Shown here in pieces: positions 26,896 to 35,532 of a stretch of 64,000 bases of DNA (positions are counted from its first letter, which is position 1; the number at the start of each line of letters is the position of its first letter). The notes beneath the pieces were generated by a model. The model saw nothing but the letters and a program-made list of their open reading frames with translations, made no database searches and was not told where the DNA came from. Source of the stretch: Fumia sp045645505. Its GTDB lineage: Bacteria > Bacillota > Clostridia > Oscillospirales > Ruminococcaceae. The DNA is taken from contig JAZRIW010000024.1 in the NCBI GenBank assembly GCA_045645505.1, positions 1 through 64,000 of the forward strand, read 5' to 3'. The translations under genes and the position numbers were made by a program.

Positions 26896-27702
26896 ATGCT
26901 AATAGATTGCCACAATCATTCAAACAACAGCTTTGATGCTACAGGAGCGGTAAAAGATATCTGTGCCCGTGCAGATGAACTTAATATGTTAGCCTTCGCA
27001 GTAACAGACCATTGCGAATTTTACGTAGAAACCTTATCAAAATGTATTGAAAGAATATCAGCTTCCAAAAAAGAGGTGGAGGCTTTCAGGGAAAATTATA
27101 AAGGAAACTGCCAATTTCTTACAGGATTTGAAATTGGTCAGGGAGTGGATTTTCTGGAAGATACCAAAAAAGTAATCGAACTTTTTCCTTGCGATGTTGT
27201 ACTCAGTTCATATCACAACAATTCTTTCGGAGACGATTTCGGGCATATGAATTTTGATCATTATACTGACGAAGAAATTAAAAGTTTTATTGACTTTTAT
27301 TTTGATAAGACTTATGAATCTGCAAAAATCCTTGATATGGATGTATTAACACATCTTACTTATCCTTTGAGATATGTCGTAGGAGACTACAAAAGAAAAG
27401 TGGATATTAACATTTTCATAAAAAAAATAGAACTCATTTTCAAAGTTATAATTGAAAATGGTATTTCCTTAGAGATCAATACAAGTGGACTAAGGCAAAA
27501 GATCGGTGAAACTCTTCCTAACAAAGATCTTTTATTACTTTACAAAAGTTTAGGAGGAGAGCTTGTATCTTTAGGTTCAGATTCCCACCACGTAGAAGAT
27601 GTCGGTAAAGGCATCAAGGAGGGAATAGAGTTACTTAAAGAAACAGGATTTACTCATATTACTTATTTCAAACAAAGAAATCCCATAAAAGTTGAAATAT
27701 AA
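26896..27702 (+). CDS. PHP-domain phosphatase, HisJ-type histidinol-phosphatase
   Basis: 268 aa. The four PHP metal motifs are MLIDCHNHSNNS at the N-terminus, AVTDHCEF near residue 35, the EIGQG segment near 77 and GSDSHHVEDVG near 228. Length and the EINTSGLR motif match the HisK/HisJ class, which removes phosphate from histidinol-phosphate. No other his genes are nearby, so the substrate assignment is tentative. It is divergent from the GNAT gene with 90 bp between starts. Confidence 0.85.
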   Translation: MLIDCHNHSNNSFDATGAVKDICARADELNMLAFAVTDHCEFYVETLSKCIERISASKKEVEAFRENYKGNCQFLTGFEIGQGVDFLEDTKKVIELFPCDVVLSSYHNNSFGDDFGHMNFDHYTDEEIKSFIDFYFDKTYESAKILDMDVLTHLTYPLRYVVGDYKRKVDINIFIKKIELIFKVIIENGISLEINTSGLRQKIGETLPNKDLLLLYKSLGGELVSLGSDSHHVEDVGKGIKEGIELLKETGFTHITYFKQRNPIKVEI

Positions 27703-27734
27703 AAAAACCGCCGTTTTTAAAACGGCGGTTTTTA
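27701..27734. terminator. Bidirectional terminator
   Basis: AAACCGCCGTTTT pairs with AAAACGGCGGTTT between convergent PHP and DUF1846 genes. Confidence 0.9.
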
Positions 27735-29222
27735 TTATTTGTGATAAAGCTTTTTAGTTTGATATTGTGCTTCACAGGTAAGATTTATACCAAGTTTTTT
27801 ATAAACAGAAACATCTATCTGAGATAAAAGCACAGAAGAATGTGCTTCACACCCCTTTAACTTTTCAAGTTGTTTCATAGCTATTTCCGCAAGAGGATTT
27901 GTAGCAGCTGCAATAGCAAGTGCCAAAAGGGTTTCATCCATGTGTAAACGCGGATTATGATTACCCAAATGATTTATCTTCAGATCCTGTATAGGCTCAA
28001 TAATTGTGGGAGATATAAGATGCACTTCATCACTTATATTACCTAAAGTTTTAAGTGCATTTAAAAGTGCCGCTGAAGACGCACCAAGCAAAGATGATGT
28101 TTTGCCTGTTACAACAGTACCATCGGGAAGTTCAATTGCTGCTGCAGGATTGCCGGTTTTCTCAGCTACTGATTTTGCTTCATCCACAACCAAACGCATA
28201 GAGGCATCAATTCCTGCCTGATTCATCAAGAGTTCAACCTTTGTAACAGTTTCTTCAGTAACCCTGCTCTGTCGTTTATCGCAAAGAGCTTGATAATAGC
28301 GTCTTACAATTTCTTGCTTAGACGCATTGCTCACTATTTCATCATCGATGATGCAGTTACCTGCCATATTAACCCCCATATCAGTCGGAGATTTATATGG
28401 ACTTTCACCGCCTGTTATTTTTTCAAAAATCGCATTTAAAACAGGGAACACTTCCACATCGCGATTGTAATTAACAGTAGTTTCACCATATGCCTCAAGA
28501 TGGAAAGGGTCTATCATATTAACATCATTAAGATCGGCTGTTGCCGCTTCATATGCTAAATTAACAGGGTGTTTAAGCGGTAAATTCCAAATCGGGAAAG
28601 TTTCAAATTTTGCATAACCCGCTGTTATTCCCCTCTTATGCTCATGATAAAGCTGAGAGAGGCAAGTGGCCATTTTGCCACTTCCAGGTCCCGGAGCCGT
28701 CAGAATAACAAGAGGTCTTTCGGTTTCAATATATTCATTTTTACCAAAGCCTTCATCACTTACTATAAGAGGAATATTAGCAGGATATCCGGCAATAGAA
28801 TAATGAAGATACACTTTAATACCTAAATTTTCAAGTTTTTTTCTGAAACTTTCAGCAGAAGTTTGTCCTGAATATTGAGTGATAACTATACTGCCAACAT
28901 AAAGCCCGATTTCCCTGAACGCATCAATAAGTCTTAAAACATCGACATCGTAGGTAATTCCCAAATCTCCACGAACTTTATTTTTTTCAATATCAGAAGC
29001 GTTAATAACAATGATGATTTCTGCGTCATCTTTTAATTGCGCGAGCATTTTAATTTTACTATCCGGTGCAAATCCGGGAAGCACTCTGGATGCATGAAAA
29101 TCATCAAAAAGCTTTCCGCCAAACTCTAAATATAACTTATTGCCAAATTTTGCAATTCGGTTCATAATATGCTCGGATTGCAGTTTTAAATATTTTTCGT
29201 TGTCAAATCCAACCCTGTTCAT
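27735..29222 (-). CDS. DUF1846 family protein
   Basis: 495 aa, the full length of the DUF1846 family, which is common in Clostridia and Lactobacillales and has structures but no firm function. Recognisable segments are GFDNEKYLKLQSEHIMNRI, LEFGGKLFDDFHASRVLPGF, APGPGSGKMATCLSQLYHE, KFETFPIWNLPLKHPVNLAY and SPTDMGVNM. The P-G-P-G-S-G-K-M stretch resembles a nucleotide or phosphate loop. It is monocistronic with its own promoter. Confidence 0.93.
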   Translation of the reverse strand: MNRVGFDNEKYLKLQSEHIMNRIAKFGNKLYLEFGGKLFDDFHASRVLPGFAPDSKIKMLAQLKDDAEIIIVINASDIEKNKVRGDLGITYDVDVLRLIDAFREIGLYVGSIVITQYSGQTSAESFRKKLENLGIKVYLHYSIAGYPANIPLIVSDEGFGKNEYIETERPLVILTAPGPGSGKMATCLSQLYHEHKRGITAGYAKFETFPIWNLPLKHPVNLAYEAATADLNDVNMIDPFHLEAYGETTVNYNRDVEVFPVLNAIFEKITGGESPYKSPTDMGVNMAGNCIIDDEIVSNASKQEIVRRYYQALCDKRQSRVTEETVTKVELLMNQAGIDASMRLVVDEAKSVAEKTGNPAAAIELPDGTVVTGKTSSLLGASSAALLNALKTLGNISDEVHLISPTIIEPIQDLKINHLGNHNPRLHMDETLLALAIAAATNPLAEIAMKQLEKLKGCEAHSSVLLSQIDVSVYKKLGINLTCEAQYQTKKLYHK

Positions 29223-29259
29223 CTGATTTTCCCCTTAATATAATATTCACAACTATATT

Positions 29260-29288
29260 ATTATACTAAATTACAACAAATTTTACAA
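29260..29288 (-). promoter_or_regulatory. Promoter of DUF1846 gene
   Basis: TTGTAA, 17-bp spacer, TATAAT on the minus strand. Confidence 0.7.
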
Positions 29289-29311
29289 TACATCAAATAA
29301 ATTTTTTAAAA

Positions 29312-29521
29312 TTAATTCTGTATTTTCTTTAATGGTCTTTTAGTTCCATCAGGTTCAACTATCACAGTATTATCAAGGGTTTGTCTTAAACTTTGTCTGT
29401 ACGCTTTTATATACTTTTCACGAAGCTTTTGTTGTTCTTCTTTTTCTTTTTCGGTAAGACCTTCTGTTTTTGATTTTTTTGCAAGTTCGTTTATTCTTTT
29501 TATCATTTCATCATTTATCAT
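29312..29521 (-). CDS. DUF896 / YnzC-like small protein
   Basis: 69 aa. The sequence MINDEMIKRINELAKKSKTE, LTEKEKEEQQKLREKYIKAY and VIVEPDGTKRPLKK is the DUF896 family (YnzC type, helical hairpin). In Bacillus a relative sits in the SOS-linked yneA-yneB-ynzC operon, but no LexA site or yneA gene is visible here. The start has a GGGGGG site. Confidence 0.93.
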   Translation of the reverse strand: MINDEMIKRINELAKKSKTEGLTEKEKEEQQKLREKYIKAYRQSLRQTLDNTVIVEPDGTKRPLKKIQN

Positions 29522-29561
29522 TCAAATCCCCCCACAAAAATATTTTACCACACTATCACAT

Positions 29562-29595
29562 AAAAATAAAGCCTTCTTTCGAAGGCTTTATTTTT
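29562..29595 (-). terminator. Terminator after repeat-protein gene
   Basis: The AATAAAGCCTTC / GAAGGCTTTATT stem with T-run overlaps the stop codon at 29594. Confidence 0.85.
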
Positions 29596-31327
29596 ATGCT
29601 ATTGTAAAGGTCATATAATCAGAATAAGTTTTTCCGTTATTATCAGTATATTTTATAAAAGCCTGATAATTACCCTTTGTTTTATATACTTTTGCAGGTA
29701 AAGTTTCTTTATAAAGAACATATCCTGAAGCTCCATTCATATTGGTATATTTTTTACCATTTGATACAAAAGCATCCCATGAACTATTTGAAAGAACAGA
29801 ATTGCCGATATAAGAAACACCTATACGATAACTCTGAGCGTCATTTACATCAAGTTCAAAAGTATTCGTTGTATTATTGAATTTAAGTACAGGCTTTTCA
29901 AAATCCGATTTAATTTCAAAATTTATATAATCTACGTTTGTTTTGGATTTATCATCAGTATATTTGATAAATGCAACATAATTACCGGGAGTTTTAAATA
30001 CTTTAGCAGGACAAGTATCATTATATAAAACATATCCGGTGCCACCGTTTAAGTTAGTATATCTTTTACCATTTTTAACAAAGGTATCCCAATCAGGATT
30101 TTCAGTATCAAAAGCATAATCTCCGTGGTAAGAAACACCAAGTTTGTACTTAGTTAAAGTTCCGCTGTCAAGTTTAAGTGTGCTTGTTTCACTGTCAAAC
30201 TCAAGTACAGGTTTTTCATAATCATAATCAACGGTGAATGTAATATAATCTACAACAGCCTTCTTTCCGTCGCCTATATATTTAACAAAAGCTGCATAAT
30301 TACCCTTGGTTTTAAAGGTTTTGGTCGGGCAAGTATAATTAAGCACATAACCATCTTTACCATTTATGTCCGAATATTCCTTGCCCTTCTCGATAAAAAC
30401 ATCCCAATCAGGATTTTCAGCATCAAAAACAAAATCGCCATGATAAGCAACGCCTATTTTAAGCTCATACGTACCCGGATTCATTTTCATTGGATCCAAA
30501 GTGCTGTATTCAAACTTAAGAGTATTAGTATCAGTATCAAAAGTAAATCCATCCTTTGCTTCAGTTACAGTGAATGTAAAATACTCAGTAACTGTGCTGC
30601 CGGGAGTATCATTATATTTTAAAAACGCTACATAATTTCCGTTTTTATAAAAAGTTTTGCTTTCAAAACCTTTATATGTAACATATCCGCGTGAGCTGTT
30701 TGTATAAGTATAGTTTTTACCTTTTACTATCAAATCATTAAAGTCGTCAGTTCCGATTTCAAAAGTCAAATCGCCTATATAAGCAAGTCCAAACTGAATA
30801 CCTCCGGCTGCTTTTCTGCCTATTGACAAAACATTATTTTCAAATGAGAATTCATAAGGTGTTTTTTCAGTAAAGACAATTTCTGCAGAACTAAGAACAT
30901 CATTTCTTTCTTCTTTTGTGATTGAATACCATTCTTCGGGAGTACCATTATAGATTATTTTTTCAAGTGGTACACCATTAAAAGCTCCACTTTTAATATA
31001 CTCAACAGTAGAAGGAATAACTACTTCTTTAAGTGATGTGCATCTGTAAAATGAGCTTTCTGAAATTCCATCAATTCCCTCTGAAATAACGCATTTCTTA
31101 ATATAATCCGCCCAATCAAAATGTCCACAATTCGAGCATACACTACATCCGTTGCCATTCATTGTAAGTACGCCGCTATCGTCAAGAGTCCATGTTACAA
31201 CAGGTGTAGGAGCCCATCCATAAGGCATACACCTTCCGGAAGCTACAATGGCTGCCGACACACTGACAGAGCTAAAAGCAACTACTATCATAATAAAAGA
31301 AACCAATAAACCCATAAATCTTTTCAT
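29594..31327 (-). CDS. Secreted BspA-type LRR protein with four tandem ~100-aa repeats
   Basis: 577 aa. A signal peptide (KRFMGLLVSFIMIVVAFSSV) is followed by a GxCGxxxTW-like segment and a CxxC pair (CSVCSNC). A short LRR_5/BspA stretch (CTSLKEVVIPSTVEYIKSGA) spans about residues 80-135. Four imperfect repeats then run from about 160 to the end, each with a conserved core YKLGVSYHGD..DWDTFVKNGK.YTN..G..GYVLY and ending in a K.GNY.AFIKYTD..Y.TF strand pair. The repeats look beta-rich and are unknown to me by name. It has a strong sigma-A promoter. Surface or secreted role likely; no enzymatic motif seen. Confidence 0.85.
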   Translation of the reverse strand: MKRFMGLLVSFIMIVVAFSSVSVSAAIVASGRCMPYGWAPTPVVTWTLDDSGVLTMNGNGCSVCSNCGHFDWADYIKKCVISEGIDGISESSFYRCTSLKEVVIPSTVEYIKSGAFNGVPLEKIIYNGTPEEWYSITKEERNDVLSSAEIVFTEKTPYEFSFENNVLSIGRKAAGGIQFGLAYIGDLTFEIGTDDFNDLIVKGKNYTYTNSSRGYVTYKGFESKTFYKNGNYVAFLKYNDTPGSTVTEYFTFTVTEAKDGFTFDTDTNTLKFEYSTLDPMKMNPGTYELKIGVAYHGDFVFDAENPDWDVFIEKGKEYSDINGKDGYVLNYTCPTKTFKTKGNYAAFVKYIGDGKKAVVDYITFTVDYDYEKPVLEFDSETSTLKLDSGTLTKYKLGVSYHGDYAFDTENPDWDTFVKNGKRYTNLNGGTGYVLYNDTCPAKVFKTPGNYVAFIKYTDDKSKTNVDYINFEIKSDFEKPVLKFNNTTNTFELDVNDAQSYRIGVSYIGNSVLSNSSWDAFVSNGKKYTNMNGASGYVLYKETLPAKVYKTKGNYQAFIKYTDNNGKTYSDYMTFTIA

Positions 31328-31366
31328 GATAAAACCTCCATTTCATATAAACAACATACCATTGTC

Positions 31367-31395
31367 ATACTAACATATGTAATTATCGTTGTCAA
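31367..31395 (-). promoter_or_regulatory. Promoter of BspA-type repeat protein
   Basis: TTGACA, 17-bp spacer, TAGTAT on the minus strand. Confidence 0.75.
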
Positions 31396-31424
31396 GAAAA
31401 AAGAGCCCGATAAATCGGGCTCTC
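31396..31424 (-). terminator. Terminator after sugar ABC ATPase gene
   Basis: GAGCCCGAT / ATCGGGCTC hairpin followed by a T-run on the minus strand. Confidence 0.85.
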
Positions 31425-31437
31425 AGTTTTAGAAAAA

Positions 31438-32547
31438 TTAGTCGAGAATAACTCTCTCAGTTTCTTTATCGAACAAGTGAATCTTGTTAACATCAATTGC
31501 AAGCTTAATAGCATCGCCTGCTTTAGCTGTTGATCTGGGAGATACACGAGCGATAAAATTCTTACCTGCACATGTAACATAAAGGAATGTCTCTGCACCC
31601 ATAAGCTCAGTAACATCAACATCACAATCAATGATACCTGTAGTAGCAGCAGAAATGAACATCTCTTCATCCTTAATGTCTTCAGGACGGATACCCATAA
31701 CAAGTTCTTTTCCAATATACTCTTTAAGTTCGGGAGTAACTTTTCCTTCAGGAATATTAATTACATTATTCTCAAATGCAACAGCCAATTTACCATCGTT
31801 ATCAACCATAGTAACATCAACGAAGTTCATCTGAGGAGAACCAATGAATCCTGCAACGAATATATTAACAGGTTTGTTATACAAGTTCTGAGGAGTATCA
31901 ACCTGCTGAATAAAGCCATCTTTCATAACAACGATTCTTGTACCCATTGTCATAGCTTCAGTCTGGTCATGTGTTACATAAATAAATGTAGTACCAAGAC
32001 GGATATGGAGTTTAGCAAGCTCTGTTCTCATCTGAGCACGGAGTTTTGCGTCCAAGTTGGAAAGAGGTTCGTCCAAAAGGAAAACTTTAGGTTCACGAAC
32101 AATAGCACGACCTAAAGCAACACGCTGACGCTGACCACCGGACAAAGCCTTGGGCTTACGATCCAAAAGGTGAGCAATGTCAAGAATACGAGCAGCTTCA
32201 TCAACACGACGTTTGATTTCATCTTTGGGGGTTTTGCGAAGTTTCAAACCAAAAGCCATATTATCAAAAACTGTCATATGAGGATACAAAGCATAGTTCT
32301 GGAAAACCATTGCAATATCACGGTCTTTAGGTGCAATATCATTAACGAGTCTGTCGCCAATGTAAAGTTCACCCTCTGAAATTTCTTCCAAACCTGCAAT
32401 CATTCTCAAAGTAGTGGATTTACCACAACCGGAAGGACCTACCAAAATAATAAATTCTTTGTCTTCGATATCAAGATTGAAATCGGAAACAGCAGTTACA
32501 CCACCGGCATATCTCTTATAAATACCTTTTAAAGTTACACCTGCCAT
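31438..32547 (-). CDS. msmK: Carbohydrate ABC transporter ATPase (MsmK/UgpC/MalK type)
   Basis: 369 aa from the ATG at 32547, preceded by AGGAGG. ABC motifs: Walker A GPSGCGKST, Q-loop QNYALYPHM, signature LSGGQRQRVALGRAI, Walker B VFLLDEPLSNLDAKLR and H-loop YVTHDQTEAMTM. The C-terminal TOBE/regulatory domain (GIRPEDI, LMGAETFLYV) marks the sugar-importer class. It stands alone without permease or binding-protein genes, as with MsmK ATPases that serve several sugar importers encoded elsewhere. Confidence 0.95.
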   Translation of the reverse strand: MAGVTLKGIYKRYAGGVTAVSDFNLDIEDKEFIILVGPSGCGKSTTLRMIAGLEEISEGELYIGDRLVNDIAPKDRDIAMVFQNYALYPHMTVFDNMAFGLKLRKTPKDEIKRRVDEAARILDIAHLLDRKPKALSGGQRQRVALGRAIVREPKVFLLDEPLSNLDAKLRAQMRTELAKLHIRLGTTFIYVTHDQTEAMTMGTRIVVMKDGFIQQVDTPQNLYNKPVNIFVAGFIGSPQMNFVDVTMVDNDGKLAVAFENNVINIPEGKVTPELKEYIGKELVMGIRPEDIKDEEMFISAATTGIIDCDVDVTELMGAETFLYVTCAGKNFIARVSPRSTAKAGDAIKLAIDVNKIHLFDKETERVILD

Positions 32548-32764
32548 AAAATTACCTCCTATTTTAATGCTGAGCATTATACTTCATGTTTATTAATATA
32601 CCATTTTTTTTCAAAAATAGATATTTCTTTATTACACAAAGTTTTTGAAAAAAATTATGCAACTTGCACAATAAAAAATAAAAAAGTATATTATCTAAAG
32701 AAATCAGCATAAAAACAGGAGAAAAAATATGATATTTTAAAAAATTACTGTTTTCTCACTTAAT

Positions 32765-33181
32765 TTAGTCTAATTTATCGAAAAATTGCGGTGCGGAAAG
32801 TGAAGAAATATCACAACCAATAATTTTTTTATTATAAATCAGTAGATTTGCACGAATATCGGAAAAATCATCCCCATAATTCGTTATAATATAACAAATT
32901 TTTTGGACTTTTTTGCCCTTGTACTTTTTTAAATTAAAGTTTTGCTCACGTTGAACAGCATTATATCGCTCATAAGTTTCATTAAAAATTGTCGGTATAA
33001 TAATTTCTTCCGTTTTGCAGGGTGTTTTTATTACCTCCAAGCCATGGCTTTCAAGAAAACTTATCCTGTCTTCATTTGTTTTTGCAACAACTTCAGCAGT
33101 TATAAAATTTCCTTTTATAAAGAAAATCATTCCTGAAATTAAAATAAAAATTAAAAAATAAAGTATGGTTCGTTTTAACAT
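32765..33181 (-). CDS. DUF4830 membrane-anchored protein
   Basis: 138 aa. One N-terminal membrane segment (TILYFLIFILISGMIFFI) is followed by an extracytoplasmic domain. RISFLESHGLEV, IIIPTIFNETYERYNAVQ, KYKGKKVQKICY and IRANLLIYNKKIIGCDISS match the DUF4830 family, of unknown function. AGGAGG lies just upstream of the ATG. The ribosome site and start codon lie inside the loop of a long inverted repeat (33163-33241). It is downstream of the EF-G-like gene. Confidence 0.85.
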   Translation of the reverse strand: MLKRTILYFLIFILISGMIFFIKGNFITAEVVAKTNEDRISFLESHGLEVIKTPCKTEEIIIPTIFNETYERYNAVQREQNFNLKKYKGKKVQKICYIITNYGDDFSDIRANLLIYNKKIIGCDISSLSAPQFFDKLD

Positions 33182-33241
33182 TTTAAGCCTCCTATAAATT
33201 CAATCTGATTTATAGTTATGCTTAATTTAAACGAACCATAC
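33163..33241 (-). repeat. Inverted repeat enclosing the DUF4830 start site
   Basis: The arms GTATGGTTCGTTTTAA (33163-33178) and TTTAAACGAACCATAC (33226-33241) are complementary at 15 of 16 positions. The loop holds the Shine-Dalgarno AGGAGG and the start codon, and one arm encodes the first codons (LKRTI). In RNA this would sequester the start. Confidence 0.7.
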
Positions 33242-33247
33242 CGTAAT

Positions 33248-35308
33248 TTATTCTTCTTTTAATTTGGATTTAGCAATAACATCTGCCTCTAAATTAGATG
33301 GCAACGGATCATAACGTTCAAACTCAAAGGTAAAGCTTCCGCTTCCCTGTGTCATCTGACGTACCAAAGTTGCAAAATCCTGCATCTCACTCATGGGAGC
33401 TTCTGCTACTACTTCTGTCATTCCATCTTCAGCAGCATTCATACCAAGCACACGTCCACGACGTTTATTAAGCTCACCCATCATATCTCCTGTGCCATTA
33501 TCGGGAACAAAAACGCTCAATTTTCCGATAGGTTCAAGAATAATCGGAGAGGCTTCAGGTAAACCTGCCTTATACGCAAGAGAAGCAGCCATCTTAAAGG
33601 ACATTTCGGAGGAATCTACAGGATGATAAGAACCATCAACCAGTGTAGCTTTAAGTCCTACTACTGGATAGCCTGCGAGTGTACCATTTTTAACGCAATC
33701 GCGCAAACCTTTTTCAACAGCCGGGAAGAAGTTACGGGGAACAGCACCACCGAATACTTTTTCTTCAAATATCATTTCTTCGCTATCACAAGGTTCAAAC
33801 TCAATCCACACATCACCATACTGGCCATGGCCTCCCGATTGCTTTTTATGTTTACCCTGAACCTTAACTTTTTTGCGAATTGTTTCACGATAAGCAACGG
33901 TTGGAGGCTCAAGCAAAACATCAACGCCAAATTTATTTTTAAGTTTTGTAACTGTAACATCAAGATGTTGCTCACCGAGACCACTCAATATCTGCTCATG
34001 AGTTTCATTATTAACAACAAATGAAAGTGTTAAGTCTTCTTCCAAAAGACGGCTTATTCCCTGGGAAATCTTACTTTCATCGCCTTTGCCGACAGGCTTG
34101 ATTGCCATAGAATAACAAGGGTTTGGAAATTCTGCTTTATTGAGAATAACTTGCTTTTTGGGTGAACAAAGAGTATCACCTGTATTTGCATTAAGTTTAC
34201 TGATAGCGCAAATATCACCGGCTTTAACTGACTTAATTTCTTCTTGTTTTTTACCGCGGATAAATAAAATCTTACCGATTTTTTCGGGTTGACCGGTAGT
34301 CATATTAATAAGCTCAGTATCAGAAGTAAGTACACCGGAAATAACCTTTACATATGAAAGTTTTCCTACAAACGGGTCTGCAATGGTCTTAAATACATAA
34401 GCAATCGGGTTTGCCTCTTCATTACAAGGAACACCGATAATATCCTCACCGAAAATTCCCTCTTCTCCTGCTTTTTCACCTGCAGACGGGAACATCTCAA
34501 CCATGCTTTCCATAAAGAGGTCAATACCTTCCATAGTAAATGATGAACCACAGAAGACAGGAGTAATTGTTCCGTCAAATACTCCCTTGTGAATACCCTG
34601 AAGCATTTCCCAATGGGTATAAGGCTCACCTGAAAAATACTTATCAAACAAAGCTTCATCAGTTTCGGCAACAGCTTCACTGATAGCATTTACAAGTCCA
34701 TCAATACGATGAGCTGTATCAGGCATAGGAACTTCAGTACGAGTGCCGTTTTCATATTTATATGCTTTCATCATAACCAAGTCAATATAGCATTGTACTT
34801 TTGAATCCTCAACATAAGGAACAACCAACGGACAAATTGAGGGGCCGAAATTAGTTTTAAGTTCTTCCAAAACCTTATAGAAATCTGCGTGATCCTGCTC
34901 CATTTTTGTAACAAAAATTATGCGGGATTTTCCCATTTTTTCAGCCATTTTATAAGCTTTTTTAGCACCTACGGTCACGCCTGATTTTCCGGAAACCGCA
35001 ATCAAAGCACTTCCTGCAGCACGAATACCTTCAACCATACCCAATGCAAAATCAAAAAGGCCGGGAGTATCAAGTAAATTAATTTTTGTATTTTGGAATT
35101 CAAAAGGTGCAACAGAAAGATTCAAAGAGGTTTTTCTCTTAATTTCTTCTGCATCATAATCGGAAATTGTATTTCCGTCGGCAACCTTTCCTAATCTGTC
35201 TGAACAACCTGCCTTATAAAGCAATGCTTCAACAAGGCTGGTTTTACCACTACCACCGTGGCCAACGACTGCAACATTTTTAATGTTGTTAGCGCCATAA
35301 TCTTTCAT
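33248..35308 (-). CDS. EF-G-like translation GTPase paralogue
   Basis: 686 aa, full EF-G length with domains G, II, III, IV and V. G1 is GHGGSGKTS near residue 16. G3 is DTPGLFDF, where canonical EF-G has DTPGHVDF, so the catalytic His is replaced by Leu. G4 is TKME rather than NKMD. Domain IV carries KHKKQSGGHGQYGDVWIEFE. These changes and the insert-free spacing mark the EF-G-II-like paralogue seen in many Clostridia and not the housekeeping fusA. The missing His suggests altered GTP hydrolysis. Precise role unknown. The start has AAGGAG. Confidence 0.9.
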   Translation of the reverse strand: MKDYGANNIKNVAVVGHGGSGKTSLVEALLYKAGCSDRLGKVADGNTISDYDAEEIKRKTSLNLSVAPFEFQNTKINLLDTPGLFDFALGMVEGIRAAGSALIAVSGKSGVTVGAKKAYKMAEKMGKSRIIFVTKMEQDHADFYKVLEELKTNFGPSICPLVVPYVEDSKVQCYIDLVMMKAYKYENGTRTEVPMPDTAHRIDGLVNAISEAVAETDEALFDKYFSGEPYTHWEMLQGIHKGVFDGTITPVFCGSSFTMEGIDLFMESMVEMFPSAGEKAGEEGIFGEDIIGVPCNEEANPIAYVFKTIADPFVGKLSYVKVISGVLTSDTELINMTTGQPEKIGKILFIRGKKQEEIKSVKAGDICAISKLNANTGDTLCSPKKQVILNKAEFPNPCYSMAIKPVGKGDESKISQGISRLLEEDLTLSFVVNNETHEQILSGLGEQHLDVTVTKLKNKFGVDVLLEPPTVAYRETIRKKVKVQGKHKKQSGGHGQYGDVWIEFEPCDSEEMIFEEKVFGGAVPRNFFPAVEKGLRDCVKNGTLAGYPVVGLKATLVDGSYHPVDSSEMSFKMAASLAYKAGLPEASPIILEPIGKLSVFVPDNGTGDMMGELNKRRGRVLGMNAAEDGMTEVVAEAPMSEMQDFATLVRQMTQGSGSFTFEFERYDPLPSNLEADVIAKSKLKEE

Positions 35309-35420
35309 AACTTTTCACTCCTTATTTAATAAGATTTCGCTTTATAAAAATATATTTATAAAGCGACATCAAACTCCAAGATTATACAATTTATATAAAA
35401 AGGATTGTTCGAATGAAATT

Positions 35421-35429
35421 ATTATAGCA
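35421..35429 (-). promoter_or_regulatory. Extended -10 promoter of EF-G-like gene
   Basis: TGCTATAAT on the minus strand gives an extended -10; no convincing -35 at 17 bp. Confidence 0.5.
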
Positions 35430-35460
35430 CATTTTACCATAATACACAATACAAGAAACA

Positions 35461-35513
35461 GAAAAACCGAGATTTTTTTTACTCCAAAGTGTAAAAATTT
35501 TCTCGGTTTTTCT
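35461..35513 (-). terminator. Terminator after carB
   Basis: AAAAACCGAGA pairs with TCTCGGTTTTT around an inner TTTACACT/AGTAAA stem. Confidence 0.75.
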
Positions 35514-35532
35514 GTTCAAAATGACCAATAAA

